Assembly (NCBI RefSeq): GCF_030272615.1
Contig: NC_081406.1
Coordinates: forward strand, 231,064,396 to 231,128,395
From: Cryptomeria japonica
Taxonomy: Eukaryota; Streptophyta; Pinopsida; Cupressales; Cupressaceae
Length of the DNA: 64,000 nt
Direction: 5' to 3'
Part shown: positions 35,960 through 48,226 of the stretch, in pieces
Layout: every line of letters starts with the position of its first letter
Numbering within the stretch: position 1 is the first letter of the stretch
Made by a program: the position numbers and the translations under genes
The notes under the pieces: generated by a model
What the model saw: the letters and a program-made list of their open reading frames with translations, nothing else
Databases searched by the model: none
Told to the model about the DNA's origin: nothing

Positions 35960-37119
35960 GCACTAGAGAGGGAAAGAAGATTTTGAATTTAGAGGTAGCA
36001 AATTTCAATAAAATCAGCCAATCTCCTAGATTTAAGCTGTTAAATGCAATCACGACAATCTCCCGAAATTTTGAAAAAAATGTCAGGGACCATGGTGCTC
36101 GGAGTGCACACGGTCCTCGCAACTTTTTTCAAAATTTGCAGGGATGAAAGTTATGATGATTTTAAAGCTAATCTGAAAAAATTGAGTGATTTTACGATCG
36201 GTAGATAGCCCAAATTAAAGTTGCAATCTCAAAATTGAACCCTACCCAGATTGTTGAAAAATGTAAAATTTGAATTTTGAAAAAGAGAGGGAAACTGAAA
36301 TTTTGAATTTTATGATTTTAGAAGGAATACCAAAAGCAATGCAAGCTTTGAAATTTGAAAATTGACTCAATTTCACGCAAAATTCAATTTTGAAAGCGGA
36401 AATCAAAGTTGTTGTAATTAAACACTTAATTTCAAAAGTCACAAATTGCAAGAATTTGAATAAAGCACTGAAATTTCGAATGAATGCCAACACGCTTCTC
36501 AGATTTAGGATAGTAAGAAGCACAATTTTGACACAAAATTTCAATTTCAACAATTTTTGAATGATTAGGAGCCTTAATCCAAGCAATCACTAGATCAATT
36601 TTGACTTTAATTTTGAAAGTGTTAGAATTGATGAAATTGGCCAAAATTCTGGATTTTAGCAGAAAAATACAGTAAGATCTAACTCCCAAAATTTTGAAAA
36701 AAATGTCGGGGACGATGGCGTTCGAGGTGCACACGGCCCTCACAACTTTTTTCCAAATTTTCAGGGATGAAAGATATTATGATTTTGTTGCGGAATCCAA
36801 AGTTACAGCCGATTTGGAGATGTTTTGATCAGTGAAATTGTCGGTCAAAGGTTGAATCAAGATGGTTTTAAAAATTAGGGTTTTGACACTTAACCACTTA
36901 ATTTTCAGAATTAAAGCATAGATATGATTTGATAATTTGCAGTAGAAGGGTAGATCTGAAACAAGCATTAACAATTAAACATTTCGCAAGCTCAATTACT
37001 AAAAAGAAAATTTAGGGTTTTTATGCAATCAACCTCTAAAATTTGCAAAAGATCAAACATGGAAATGTAATCAAGGCATCCAATTTTCAGATCTAACCAT
37101 GAATAATCAGAAAGGATGT
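35960..37119 (-). other. A2 leader with a duplicated segment and GC-rich motif
   Basis: No coding frame. Two segments about 620 bp apart (around 36060-36180 and 36680-36800) are similar over at least 110 bp. Each contains a GC-rich motif in AT-rich surroundings: 36086-36118 and 36708-36740. The same motif lies in the LTR (37507-37539 and 30901-30932). On the RNA-sense strand the consensus is close to GAGGACCGTGTGCAC, a short spacer, then GCCATCGTCC. Confidence 0.75.
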
Positions 37120-37139
37120 TCATGTCGGGTTCACCAAAA
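37120..37139 (-). other. A2 primer-binding site
   Basis: On the minus strand TTTTGGTGAACCCGACATG directly follows the 5' LTR. Its GTGAACCCGAC core is of the kind seen at other Ty3/gypsy binding sites; I do not assign the tRNA. Confidence 0.6.
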
Positions 37140-38399
37140 TGTAAAGCGGAAAATCGCGAGCGAACCCCAAGTGTTCCCCCCACCACTCCGAGGAGAGGGG
37201 AAGGAGGTCACTAGGGTTGACGGTTTTCACTTAGGGGAGACTTTACATTCAAAAGAGGGGTTGAAACCCACAAGATCTAATCCCACACAATGCAAGATTA
37301 GATTCTAAATGAGTTTCAAGGGTTATGACAGCAAGGCTACCCTCTTTTGTAAAGAATATAGATAGAAGGATTAAGCTAGGAATGCATAAAAAGTGAGAAA
37401 GATTCACTTATAAATAGAGATAGGAATATGGGATGAAGCTGCGGACCTGGAATTAGCAGTAAAATGTCGAGATGGCGCTGTCCTACAAATTTGAGCGAAA
37501 GTTGATGGGACGATGGCGCCCGGCGTGCACACGGTCCTCCGAAAAATCTGCGAAACGAAGGGGGATCTGTTCGTCTCTGCACAAGGATTCCAGATCTTCA
37601 ATTTCAGCTGCGTACCTCCAAACTACACACATAAAAGAGAGGACGATTGGGGGGTTAGGGATTAGGGGTTTGCCCTTAGGTCAAACCCCAGTTTTGGAAT
37701 TAACCAAGAAATGAGAAATGTTGTAAATGTAAATGATTGTAATGTAATAAAGTGCCAATACCTTGTTGTAAGAATGTTTGTATTCTTACATGCGAAGGTG
37801 TAAATGTTGTTGTATGTTGTATGTTGTAAGTGGTATGTGATCTCCTCTTCAATGGTTGAATCCTTGTCTTGAATGCAACACTTAGCCTTGAATGGAGACT
37901 TAGAATGATCAATTGCTTGAAGGAATGCTTGAATGCTTGAATGCTTGAATGCTTGAATATCGTTTCCGCCTCTTTTTTCATCTTACCAAAATGGAAGAGG
38001 AAATGTAGTTTATATACTTGCCAATTAGGGTTAAAAGACTGATTTTTCCGACCTTAGGCCGACCAGGAAAGATTATTTTCCAATTTGCAAACTTAAAGAC
38101 CCGAGACCCAAAAGAGACCGGGCCCAAAAATAGGGCCAGGGACCAGGGCACTGGGTGCCATGGTCCTGGGGGACCAGGGCGCTGGGCACCCTAGTCCTGA
38201 AGGACCAGGATGTTGAGCGCCATGTTCCCACCTCCAAGGATAGCAGGGTGCAAGGAGGATCAGGCCAAGGTGCTGAAAAATGCAGTTTTTGATGTCATGA
38301 ACAAGTTTCGGGGTCTCCATTCAAGTTCAGTGTTGCGTCGCCATCGTGAAGACCCAAATGCGGTCGAAATTGCAAGTGTCACAATTTTAGGACACTACA
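37140..38399 (-). repeat. A2 5' LTR
   Basis: 1260 bp. A TATA box lies on the minus strand (AAGTATATAAAC, about 38008-38019), so the GC-rich motif at 37507-37539 falls in the transcribed R/U5 part and the GC-rich hairpin array (38140-38230, three units) in U3. Confidence 0.9.
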
Positions 38400-38404
38400 A
38401 GTAG

Positions 38405-40960
38405 TTCCCTAAAGGTACCACAAAATATATTTAGTTGCTTGCCAATGGCTATCATGGGAGAACCAATAGACAAGACCAACCACAAAAGAAAGATTTGGGT
38501 GTGTATGGGTCAGGTACAACAAATTGCCGATATAAGGTAGAATCCACGGAAGGTGTAGAACAAGTGGGAGACAAAACAACACCTGACTGAAATGGTGTGG
38601 GTGCAGGCTTGCAAGTAGGCATGTCAAATCTGTGAAGCATATCAAGAGCATACTTCTACATAAGTATGGAAATCCCATCAGAAGACTGAATAACCTAGAG
38701 ACCCAAAAAATAGTGCAGAAGGCCAAGATCTGTCATCTCAAACTGCTCCATCAAGGCACACTGAATATAATAAATCAAGGAGGATGAGCTACCGGTAATG
38801 ATAAGATCATCAACATAGAGCACAAGAATAACTATATCAACCCCCTAATGTTGAATGCAAATTATAGGATCGGAATGACAACGTGTAAAGAGTGTGAAAA
38901 GAAAGAAAGAGTCCATCTTCTCATACCTGGCCCGAGGAGCCTGTTTGAGACCATACAATGAACATCGAAGTCTACAAACCAAAGAGGAATCTTGTACAAA
39001 TCCCTTAGGCTAGTCCATATAGATCTCCTCACGAAGATCTCCATGCAAGAAGGCACTCTTCATATCCATCTGAAAAATTGTCCATCCCTGTGAAGCTGCT
39101 AGAGAAAGTACAAAGTGAATAGAATTCATCTTGGCAACAGGAGAAAAGGTCTTGAAGTAATCAATACCCTCCACCTGAGAAAACCCCTTCACAACAAGAC
39201 AAACCTTATACTTATTAATAGAACCATTTGCAACATACTTGGTACCATAAACCCACTTGCATCGAACCAACTTCCTGCCCTTCGGAAGAGAACAAAGATC
39301 CCAAGTATGATTCTTCATCAAAGAAGAATACTCCTCATCCATGGCCCTATCCTACTCTGGTTGACTTTTCACCTCTAAAAATTTCTAAGGATCATCCGAA
39401 ATGGCAGGACTCAGAAGAATAGAACCAGATATTTATTCACAAGTACAACGAGTGTCTAAAGGATCACCTGCCATAGAACCAACAACATCAACTGTAAACC
39501 GGACCCACTTGGGCAAAGGCTAAGCGGTGGGTGGTGGTGGTGATGGTGGACCATCATCTGCAATATCCTCAAGGAAGAAGGAATCCTTAAAAGATGAAGA
39601 GGGAGGAGGAGGCAGTGAGGGAGAATCTGCTGATGGAAAATCCATCTGAGGAAGGCGCTCATCAAACTGGACATCCCACCTAAATAAGACCTCTTGGGAA
39701 TCAGGATCAAACAACCTGTATGCCTTAACATCCTCATAGTAGCCAAAATAAATGAGTGGTCAGATCTTTCTCTCCATGGCTTTCCTCTGAGCATCTGGAA
39801 TAAATACCCAAGCCTCACTACCAAAAACTCGAAATGAAGAAACATCAGGCTTAACATGGGACCAAGCCTCCTTAGGAGTCAACTGGTGCAATGCCTTATG
39901 AGGCATCCGATTCTAAATATAAGTAGCACAATTAACTGCCTCATCCCAAAAGGCAAGCTGCATAGAATGTGACTGAAGCATACAATTGGCCATCTCCCTT
40001 AGTGTTATGTTCTTTCTCTCAGCAACATCATTTTGCTGAGGGGTGTGAGGAATTGATAACTGATGTTGCAAACCATGCTCGGTGCAGAAATCTGTAAAAG
40101 CTTGATTCACATATTCTCTCCCATTATCTGTGTGAATCCTCTTTATAGAAAGGCCAGACTGCTTCTCTACAAATGTCTTAAAGACTCGAAATGAATCAAA
40201 GACATCTGACTTGTACTTAAGAAAGTACACCCATGTACATCTGGAGAAGTCATCAATGAAAGTGAGCACATACTTGGACCCTGAAAAAGATGGAGTCAGA
40301 AATGACATAAGATCACTGTGGATCAAATGCAAGGGTGCCTTAGTACGGGTGGCTCTTCTTGTAGGAAAAGGATCGTGGTGATGCTTGCCAAGTGCACAAC
40401 CTCAACATACACCATCAGTACAGGAGATCTGAGGGTGCCCAATAACAAGTGCTTGTGTGCTCATCTATTATAATATCTGTAGTTGACATGGCCAAAATGC
40501 TTATGCCAAAGTCTCCTCACTGAATTTGCATGGGCGACAGGAGAAACACTTGAACCATCTGCAATCTCAAAGCCATCAAACTGATATAACCAAGAATCAG
40601 GATCAACACTACCAGTAGCCACAACCAAATCAGGATCATGGAGCTCTCTAATAACCATATCATGTGGGGAGAACTCAACTATTTTACTAGAGCCAGAATG
40701 ACAAATATGATAAATAGGGAGGAGGTTCGTCAAAATGTTAGGAACCAAAAGAACATCCTGAAAACAACCACTTGTCAATGGAACAAAACTTGAACCTGAA
40801 ACTGAAAGTTGTGCAGAGTCGCCAACTACAATTTGTAAAGTAGTACTATGAGCAAGTGAGGTAACAAGCTATGGTGAGTCTGTCATGTGGTGAGAAGCCC
40901 TGAAATCAATAATCCAAGTGGATGTAGAAGAAATAGCTCATGCAGAAAGATCATGTCCAT
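38405..40960 (-). pseudogene. Copia-3 protease, integrase and RT remnants
   Basis: Minus strand. The protease remnant near 40910 reads IIDFRASHHMTDSP, so the DSG triad is mutated to D-F-R. The pre-integrase segment (40778-40461) has LWHKHFGHVNYR. Integrase (40332-39913) has IHSDL, YVLTFIDDFSRCTWVY, HTDNGREY and ERKN, and looks catalytically complete over this stretch. A P/S/H-rich linker (39714-39520) carries the chromodomain-free copia C-terminus. RT at 39342-39010 has KWVYGTKY and QMDMKSAFLHGDLREEIYMD; the YVDD box is intact at 38806-38817. Stops and shifts separate the blocks. Confidence 0.85.
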
Positions 40961-42050
40961 TCCCAGTAGAAGAGGAAGATGGAGGCTGAGGAGTAGAAAT
41001 ATGATGTTGTTGCATGACTGCCTCCAAAGCCTCTAATCGTTTCCAACAATGAGAAACTGGATGACCTTCTTTGCCACAAAAACTACAAAGTTCATCTTAT
41101 TTCTTCTTAGTCTTGGAGAAAGACTCACCAGACTTAGAAGAGTGCTCCTATTTGGGATAGGACTTCAATTTTGAATCAGACTTAGGCAGTGGCTTGGAGG
41201 GACGCTTACTGCCATCTAAATCCTTCTAAGGCTTTAGTTTCTATTTCTTGTTCTCTTTAGATATTTGAGAAACAAATGTTTTTGGCTTTGATCCTGTGAG
41301 AGTGTCCAACTGAGATAGGTGAGCCTTCTCACGAGTCAAGCGATCACAAAACACATCAAAAGTAGGCATGGTGAAGCAAGTACCCAATGCATCCATAGTA
41401 GAATAAGAAGTGGAAGCAAATATCTAATAGGGACCTTGAAGCTTAGAGAGAATCATATAGATACACTCTAGGTCTGTCTTGTTCTTACCACAACTTTTTA
41501 GGATAGATTTGGTGGTTTTAAACTTGTTCAGAAAGTCCTCAATGTGAGGAAAAGACTCGGGTAACAAGGAAGAGAGCTTTGCCTCAATCTATAATGCTTT
41601 GAAATCATTGACAATACCAAAGAGAGTTTCAAATTTGGACCACATAGCCTGAGGAGTGAGAAAACCATCAAGGTGAAAAAGCAAGTTGTCTGAAACATTT
41701 AAGGAGATGACACCCATAGCCTCATCCATCTTATTTCGGTGGTGAAGAATCTGCCATGTGTACTTGTACCTGAATCTGGACCTGCTCTAGATTTTTTTAA
41801 TTAAGTGATCTTTCAAACTAGACAAAATATGTTTTTTTAGTTTAGGTGTTCTGATTTTCTGAAGTAAATTACAAAAATTACACCCCCCACAATATGTAAA
41901 ACAAAAAACTAGTACAATTCTGAGAGACAGAAAAGAAGACAAGAGCAAAGAAAATGTGTCAGACACTATCTTGTGTACTTGGTGATTTTTATGGAAAAAA
42001 TAACTCCAAATCTGAGAAGGTCTCTTCAATACCTTTATGACGCCTATTTG
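40961..42050 (-). pseudogene. Copia-3 gag remnant with zinc knuckle
   Basis: Minus strand. UBN2-type gag text (VISLNVSDNLLFHLDGF, WSKFETLFGI, about 41725-41620) is followed by a K/S-rich segment and one CX2CX4HX4C knuckle CSFCGKEGHPVSHC (about 41090-41045). Stops occur at several former CAA/CAG codons. Confidence 0.75.
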
Positions 42051-42571
42051 TTTTTCGAAAATAGAGTCTATTTGCCCAAGTTATGGCTCCCAGAGTCCAG
42101 AAAAGAGTGCTGACTTGGACGGCAAAAAATAGGTACTAGATGAAAACATCAGCAAATCTCACCTCCAGATATAAGTAGGGATTGAAAAGATCTTTCTAGC
42201 GCCTATTCGTTTTCAAAAATCCGACTCTATTTGCCCAAGTTATGGCAAAAATTAAAAAACCCCTCTTGTACGACATAAATAGGGTAAAAAAAAAAAAAAA
42301 ACTTGAAAAACAAGTCTGTAAGGGCCAAACTCAAAAAACAAATCTCAAAGCTAAAGTTGTCCAAACGGGAAAAATTTTATATAAAAATGGGGGTTTGGGG
42401 GTGTTCTAAGGTCAATGGTGAGGTTTGTTTGAGCTCAAAATGCCCAGAATAAAAAAAGATGCCCTAGATCCAAACTAAAACCTCTGAAAAAAATTGAAAC
42501 CCTTGCTTCGAGAGAAAATCTTCTGAAAAGAAATCAGGAACAAGCAGCAGCAGATGTAAGCTCTGATACGA
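42051..42571 (-). other. Copia-3 leader and PBS
   Basis: The PBS on the minus strand (42560-42571) is TCGTATCAGAGC, one change from the usual TGGTATCAGAGC. The leader has an A-run of about 16 (42288) and a duplicated AGCGCCTATTCGTTTT-like phrase (plus 42040 and 42197). Confidence 0.6.
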
Positions 42572-42878
42572 TGAAGAAGTTGAGAAAGTACAACTTTTGA
42601 GATCCCAAGGGCATCTGCAAGCAAAATACCTATCACAAGAGAAGATTGGAGATAGAACACAAAAAATCTCTAAAGAAAAAGATTATCATTTAGAGAGGAA
42701 ATTGAAAACGAAAAGTTACAATACAATCCTATGATAGGAGAATAGAAACCCTAAAGGGATAAAGAGTATTTAATAATACCTACAATATTATTAAATGCCT
42801 AATTTTATCTTAAGCGTAGAGTATAATAGACTAATAATTAAATAAATAATTATTAGCTAATACAAGATAACTCTAACA
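42572..42878 (-). repeat. Copia-3 5' LTR
   Basis: 307 bp; minus TGTTAGAGTTATC...AACTTCTTCA. Flanked on the right by GTATT (42879-42883). Confidence 0.85.
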
Positions 42879-42883
42879 GTATT

Positions 42884-45585
42884 TGAGTTTTTTCAATGTT
42901 TTTGGGTTTTGTGGATCATTTTCGAATGTTTTTGGTTGATTTTTTTGATTTTTCGATATTTTGTTTGAGTTTGATGTTTTTCAATGTTTTTGTTTTTTGT
43001 TCAGGATCGTATTTAAATGTTTTTGGTTGATTTTTGTGTTTTTTGACTTTTTTGATTTTAAGGGCTTTTTTCAGGATCGTTTTTCAAATGTTTTTGAGTG
43101 ATTTTTGTGTTTTTGATACTTTTTTCAAGATATTTAATGATTTTTAGGATTTTTTTAGCTATGCCCTCAGTATATAGACCTATGTGACATGATCTAGGTG
43201 ATGCATATGGAGACAATGAATTTTTTATATAAGTTATGCTAATGCAAGATGCATGATGAAGATGTGGTTCCTATTTGAACAAGGATGATTGTGTATGTCT
43301 TGCATTTTGAAATGCACTAATTGAATGAAAGGTGCAAAATTTTTTAGAGATAGGAATTCAATCCATTCTCGAAAGAGCTTAGATCATCCAACCTAACACA
43401 CTATGTAACCAAGATTTATGAATGGAGACGTGGAAAAATTCTCCATCAATTCTTGAAACTTTGATCTTCTTTTACCCATGTGTGTGCATTTGAATTTATT
43501 CTGACTCTTATAACCATCAAAGACCCTTGGAATCATATGTGGCTATCTACGTGAGTTATTTTGCCTTCAAAGAACCCTAGATAGAGTCTCACTATTAGCA
43601 AAATTTTCGGGCTCCAACGAGGTTATACATCGTAATCTCTCAAATATTGCTCCATTGCTAGCAGACATCCATAGCCCTGATGGAGTTATTCACATGTTCC
43701 CTTAGTCAAGCTTTATTGGACATTTTTGCATGATATTTCTGTTATATATCTTTGCTCATTTTTTCCTTGAGATGGATATTGGCATAGCACTTTTTCTTTT
43801 ATTTTATTGCCTTTACTTGTAAGTAATGACACCTACTTGGGTATGACGATTACAGCGGCACTGAAGCAAAATTTTGGATTTTTCGCTAGCCACATGAGTA
43901 ACTAGGTATCTGTAATGATTGAGAGCATTAATTAATGTGTGAGATAGCAATTGGTGGATGTTGGGTAACGAGCCTTAATAGTGAAACCTCTACACAACCA
44001 TGGATAAAGCTTAATTGCAAGGTGATGTTGAAGATAAATGACTAAAGACCTCCTAATAACTTCATGAATAAGTATCTAGGAAATGAGACAACCTTTGCTC
44101 CTTTCAATGCAAACAAGTGAATGACTCAGACAATTGCCTTGTTTTATTGATGCACCTATATGAGAAAGTAATAATGATATGCAACTATATATTGTGCAAT
44201 GGTGATATGCAAGAAACTATGATGCACACTTAAATGGAGATATGTGATGTAATGCAATAAAGAAATATGCAAATGTAGTATTGAAAAATTAAATGAACTC
44301 ATCCCTTAGATGTAATATATTTTTAGGTGCATGTTGTTCATGGGTCGGGGATTTTTGTGTAGGTAGTTCATTGGTCTATGTTTGAAGAGTCGGATTAACC
44401 TGTCTTTTTTTATAGGATACAAAGATTCAGTTGGGTGTATTTCATGTGTAGTTTTTGTTATGGCCTCATTATTTTCAAACCAATCCGGCTGTGATAGATC
44501 TTCTTGCCCCTAGTCTTTGAAGTGCGGATGTGTGAGAAATAGCTTTGGGTTTCGAAGTTGTGACATGAGCAGGTGTTATGTTTGTTTTTATTTATGCACT
44601 TGAAGAAGATGATGAAATCAACCAGGTGTTGATCTCATTAGCTGGTGTTATGCTTGTTTATGTCACTACATTGACATTTGATAAAGACACACATATAATT
44701 GTTGACAAGTTATCCTATGTGGTATGATCTGGATTGGTGATTTCATTGACAAGGGGTTCATGAACAACTTGCGTAGAAACCTTGGGATCATGAGGGGGGA
44801 TAGGAGAAATGGTAAGTTCATTTGAGAGGGAATCTTGTGAGGAACATGGAGGATTATGATATGGAGATGAAGGGATGAAGGAATCTTGATCAGGATCTAG
44901 AGAAATAATGGGATCTTTCCTAGGACATGAAGGTGAAGGGATGCTTTGATCTTAAATTGGAAAGGGATTATTAGGAAGGATGGAATGAATGTCCTGATCT
45001 TTCTTAGGAGGTGGATGTTGGATGGGACTCGAAAGAACATCTTGCTCTTGAGATAAAAGGGTATTATTATGAATGGAATAGAAAACAATGATGGGATCTT
45101 CATAAGATTCTTGATAGGTGGAGTCTTGATAAAAAAATTGGATAGGATGGAAGGGTTTGTTCTTGTTCTTGATTTATTTCATGACTCATTTCTTCTGATT
45201 TTGGATCATCCTCTTGACACAAGGAAGAAGTTTGCATGGGATATTTTTGACACGGGGAAGGAGTTTCATGGGAGATTTTTTGAAGGTTTCAACACTTTGG
45301 CTTGATGAGAAAGGATTTTGAATTAGACTCTCTGAAGTGGGTTTTCTTGGAAATGGAATATATGGTAGCATTGGATTTTGAATTTTTGAAGCATGGAAAG
45401 GACTAGCATCATGACTTGGATTAGATTATGTTTGAATTATGAATAGTCCTTGGGAGATTGTGTTATTGGATAGAGATGGTGTGGATTGCTCTTGTGTGAC
45501 TTCAGGGGATGATGAAATGGTGGATAGATATGATTGATTTGGATGTTGGTTGAAAAAGTTTTGAATGTTGGGTTGATGTGGTCAT
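42884..45585 (-). other. B2 internal sequence, right part
   Basis: 42884-43150 is T-rich low-complexity DNA built from GTTTTTGATTTTT-like units, matched by a similar block in B1 (56270-56460). Ending at 44306 on the minus strand is a short frame reading P-NNMHLKIYYI-stop, like PINNMHLKKLYV-stop of B1. Further right (44750-45350, minus) is a broken P/S/D-rich frame (for example DQDSFIPSSPYHNPP) that I do not recognise. I see no integrase or RT here. Confidence 0.45.
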
Positions 45586-46712
45586 GTGTGTGAAGTAGGG
45601 TACCTGCAGTTGCAACACAAACACTTAATATATCTTTACAAGCATGGTTAGAAAATTGAAATAAAATGAAAGATAAACCATGACAAAGTGACCTATCACC
45701 TCCTAAGAGATACGAGTGTGGATTTGCTCTCAGATCTGGATAAGCAATCCCAGTGACTTGACTACACCTAGACGAAGGATTTAAAATGATATGATATGCA
45801 AGCTAGATAAGGTTGATTATGCTACATTGATCCAAGAGGCTAATTATGATAATGATATACATGATTAAGCTACATGATTCAACAATTATGCTAGAAAATG
45901 ATCAAATTAAGCTAGATCTAAGATGCAATTGCCTATAATAATAAAGCTTAAATGATATTATAAAATGGATATGCCTATAGTAACAATGCCTAAAATGATA
46001 TGAGATGGGATCCTTTGTGCTCTAAAATGAGGGATATTTATGGGAATTCCAAGGCCAAGGGTAAGGTGGCAGGAATCAATGGTCAATATTGAGTCTGAAG
46101 ATATCAAGGGTCAAATTGGAGGAGGTTGGAGAAGAGGTTAGAGGGAGGGACACTTGTCATCTTTGTGGTGACAAGTGTCAAGGAGCCTTGCTCATAAGAG
46201 GGCAAGTGTCCAATAGAGGAGACATGTGGCCAAAGTGCCACGTGTCTCAAGGAGAGGATATCCAACACATAGGAGGTTAAGATAAGGAGGTTAGGATGTG
46301 CAAGATAGGATAGGGTTAGTTAAACCCAGGGTTAGGTGGGATGGGTTAGGTTAGAGGGTGGTTAGGTTAGGTGGTTAGAAGTTAGGAGGCATGTGGGTAA
46401 TTTGAATTTAAAAATTTAAATAATAGGAAAAAGGCTAATTAACTTTCAACAAACTCATAAATTGATTTGTTTTAATTAATTAGGGGATTAGAAGGAATGA
46501 ATTAAATGGGGTAGGATGAATTAATTCAGATTAATTAATCAAAGGGGACTATTGAAATGAACCTATTGAATAAATCCTTAGATTAATAAATAAGTAGCTG
46601 AATGAGAGAATTCAATCAAATTGCTAATTAATTCAATTAAATTGGGAAGGGGGATTAATTCAATAATTGCTTATTTAATTAATTATCTTCAGACCATTTT
46701 TAGGTGTATACA
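45586..46712 (-). repeat. B1 3' LTR
   Basis: On the minus strand it starts TGTATACACCTAAAAATGG; the end near plus 45586 (TGTGTGAAGTAGGG) is inferred. About 1.13 kb, close to the B2 LTR (1136 bp), but apart from the first ~20 bases, AT palindromes and a CTGAGAGCAAAT phrase shared with B0, they differ much. CATAAATATCC near 46030 (minus) is a possible TATA box. Confidence 0.6.
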
Positions 46713-47387
46713 TTTTGCCCCTCTTTGAAGCAAGGTGTGATGATGCGTTGATTCAAAGAATAATCTCATTTTGATGATTTTGATGTGATATTGGTTCGAT
46801 AGGATGCCCCAGACATTGATTGATAAATTGTGGTACGGTGATGCCCCCTCGAGAGATCAATTGAGATAATTGACCTTTGAAGTGGGTGGATCATTGCAAA
46901 ATTGATTTCCCAATTAGAAATTATTTGATATATGCAATGTTGATTGATGAAGGTGTGAGTTTTTTAATCATGATGATGCGATTATCGATGTGATGATTGA
47001 TAGAGTTTGATTGAATTTCGACAAGATTGATGAGATTGAGAGCTAGTTTGGTTTCAAGAATGACACCTCCAGTATAAGACAAAGATGATCAAAGTGCCTA
47101 GTTTCAGGAGCGATATATCCTGTATAAGACTTGATCAGAACGTCTGGTTCCAGGAAAGACACATCATGTATAAGACATGATAGGATGGAGAAGATGATAT
47201 AGATTGATAGAATTGATAAAATTGATTGGATAAAGAACTGGCATTTTGTTGATACCATGTTGCAGGAAGATTCAGATGTGTTGATGTGGGTACATTTTGA
47301 GGGAGTAGCATAAGATTCGTGTTGGGTCGACAATATCTGGAGAGAGATGAGTCATCGTTCTGATTGTGTATACACCTAGGATGATAA
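46713..47387 (-). other. B1 PPT and start of the 3' untranslated region
   Basis: PPT on the minus strand: TTCAAAGAGGGGCAAAA. It contains three repeat units at 47047-47080, 47098-47130 and 47142-47176 of the CAGGA...TCCTGTATAAGAC type also found in B2. Confidence 0.65.
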
Positions 47388-48155
47388 TGTTGGTATTCTA
47401 CACTCTAGTGAGAAATGATGGTGTTGTCATTGATGGAAACCTTGTGGCATTCATCTGGTAAACCACCGATAGACACTTCATCGGTAGCAACAACAATGTA
47501 TACCAACACTCCAATCGACAGGAATAAACTTTTGTTTATTGTATTTAATTGTAAATATATTTTGTAAAGCCGACATGGCATATTGTAATAGACTCATATA
47601 TATATGAGATCTTGTAAATCATTTTGATATAGAAGATGGATGGATATATGACGGATATGGTAGAAGTGATGAGTGAATATTTAGGTAGATTTCATTTAAA
47701 GTTTATGGTTATAGTATGAGCTTAAACTGGTATTGAACCTGGCATAGCAAATGCTGAATTGTAGCAGTACATTATATTGGATTTTCATAATCCATTTTGT
47801 AAGTCAGTGAGACATCCATTTTGTAGATTGAGTAGTGAGCTCTAGGCAGTTGACCTTCCTACATGTGCAGGCCCCTCTTGTAAGTAATATCCATTCATTG
47901 GCCATTGAGTGAATATTGTGGGTCATAAATCCCACCGAGGTTTTTCCCACACCGGGTTTCCTCATTAAACATCTTGTGTTATGGTGTGTTTTCCCTGTTG
48001 TCTTTATTGTTCCTATTTACTGCATTAATTCTTGTTTACAGGTACACTATTTTGGAATCCAAAATACTTAATAAGGTTAAATATTCTTTAAACCGGTTAG
48101 ATATTGATTCACCCCCCCCCCCCCCGTATCTTTAGGACTATCATTAATCCCAACA
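47388..48155 (+). repeat. C2 5' LTR
   Basis: 768 bp, starting TGTTGGTATTCTACACTC. TATA-like CATATATATATGAG at about 47597. A run of about 17 C near 48111 precedes the end. It shares TTTTTCCCACACCGGGTTTCC-type sequence (47940) with the C1 LTRs. Confidence 0.9.
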
Positions 48156-48157
48156 AT

Positions 48158-48170
48158 TGGTATCAGATCC
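48158..48170 (+). other. C2 primer-binding site
   Basis: TGGTATCAGATCC, one change from the common TGGTATCAGAGC, two bases after the LTR. Confidence 0.8.
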
Positions 48171-48226
48171 TGGTCCTCTATTTTCAAAAGTCTAACAGCT
48201 TGAGGAAGATTCTGACATCGGTACAG

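Larger units (their letters stand above)
30534..38399 (-). mobile_element. A2: complete pol-less Ty3/gypsy-type element, family A
   Basis: LTRs at 37140-38399 (5') and 30534-31786 (3'), about 1260 and 1253 bp and nearly identical, with TG...CA ends and target duplication AGTAG at 30529-30533 and 38400-38404. Minus-strand order: 5' LTR, PBS, 1.2-kb leader, one long ORF (gag plus protease-like plus basic/acidic tail, 35959-32528), 3' UTR, PPT, 3' LTR. No RT, RNase H or integrase occurs anywhere between the LTRs, so mobility must be supplied in trans. LTR similarity and one stop codon only suggest a fairly young insertion. This fits the published class of terminal-repeat retrotransposons with a GAG domain (TR-GAG). 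Confidence 0.9.
29438..42878 (-). mobile_element. Copia-3: copia element with gag, PR, IN, RT and RNase H remnants
   Basis: Minus strand. LTRs at 42572-42878 (5', 307 bp) and 29438-29775 (3', 338 bp; the difference is mainly a short indel in the ACCCTAAAG region) have TG...CA ends and target duplication GTATT at 29433-29437 and 42879-42883. The domain order along the minus strand is gag, zinc knuckle, protease, pre-integrase, integrase, RT, RNase H, the Ty1/copia order. A2 is inserted between RT and RNase H. Several stops replace CAA/CAG/TGG codons, consistent with C-to-T decay at methylated sites. The element sits in B2. Confidence 0.9.
26829..45585 (-). mobile_element. B2: Ty3/gypsy-type element, 3' part, carrying Copia-3
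   Basis: Minus strand. The 3' LTR (26829-27964) has TG...CA ends and a PPT (GTCAAAGAGGGGCAAA, plus 27965-27980). Internal 3' sequence follows at 27965-29437 and, after Copia-3, at 42884-45585, where B1 interrupts it. The order of the 3' region (PPT, mirrored CAGGAAGGATGCATCCT repeats, T-rich low-complexity block, conserved NNMHLK peptide) parallels B1. The 5' half and 5' LTR are not in the window. No RT or integrase core is visible in the part present. Confidence 0.7.
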
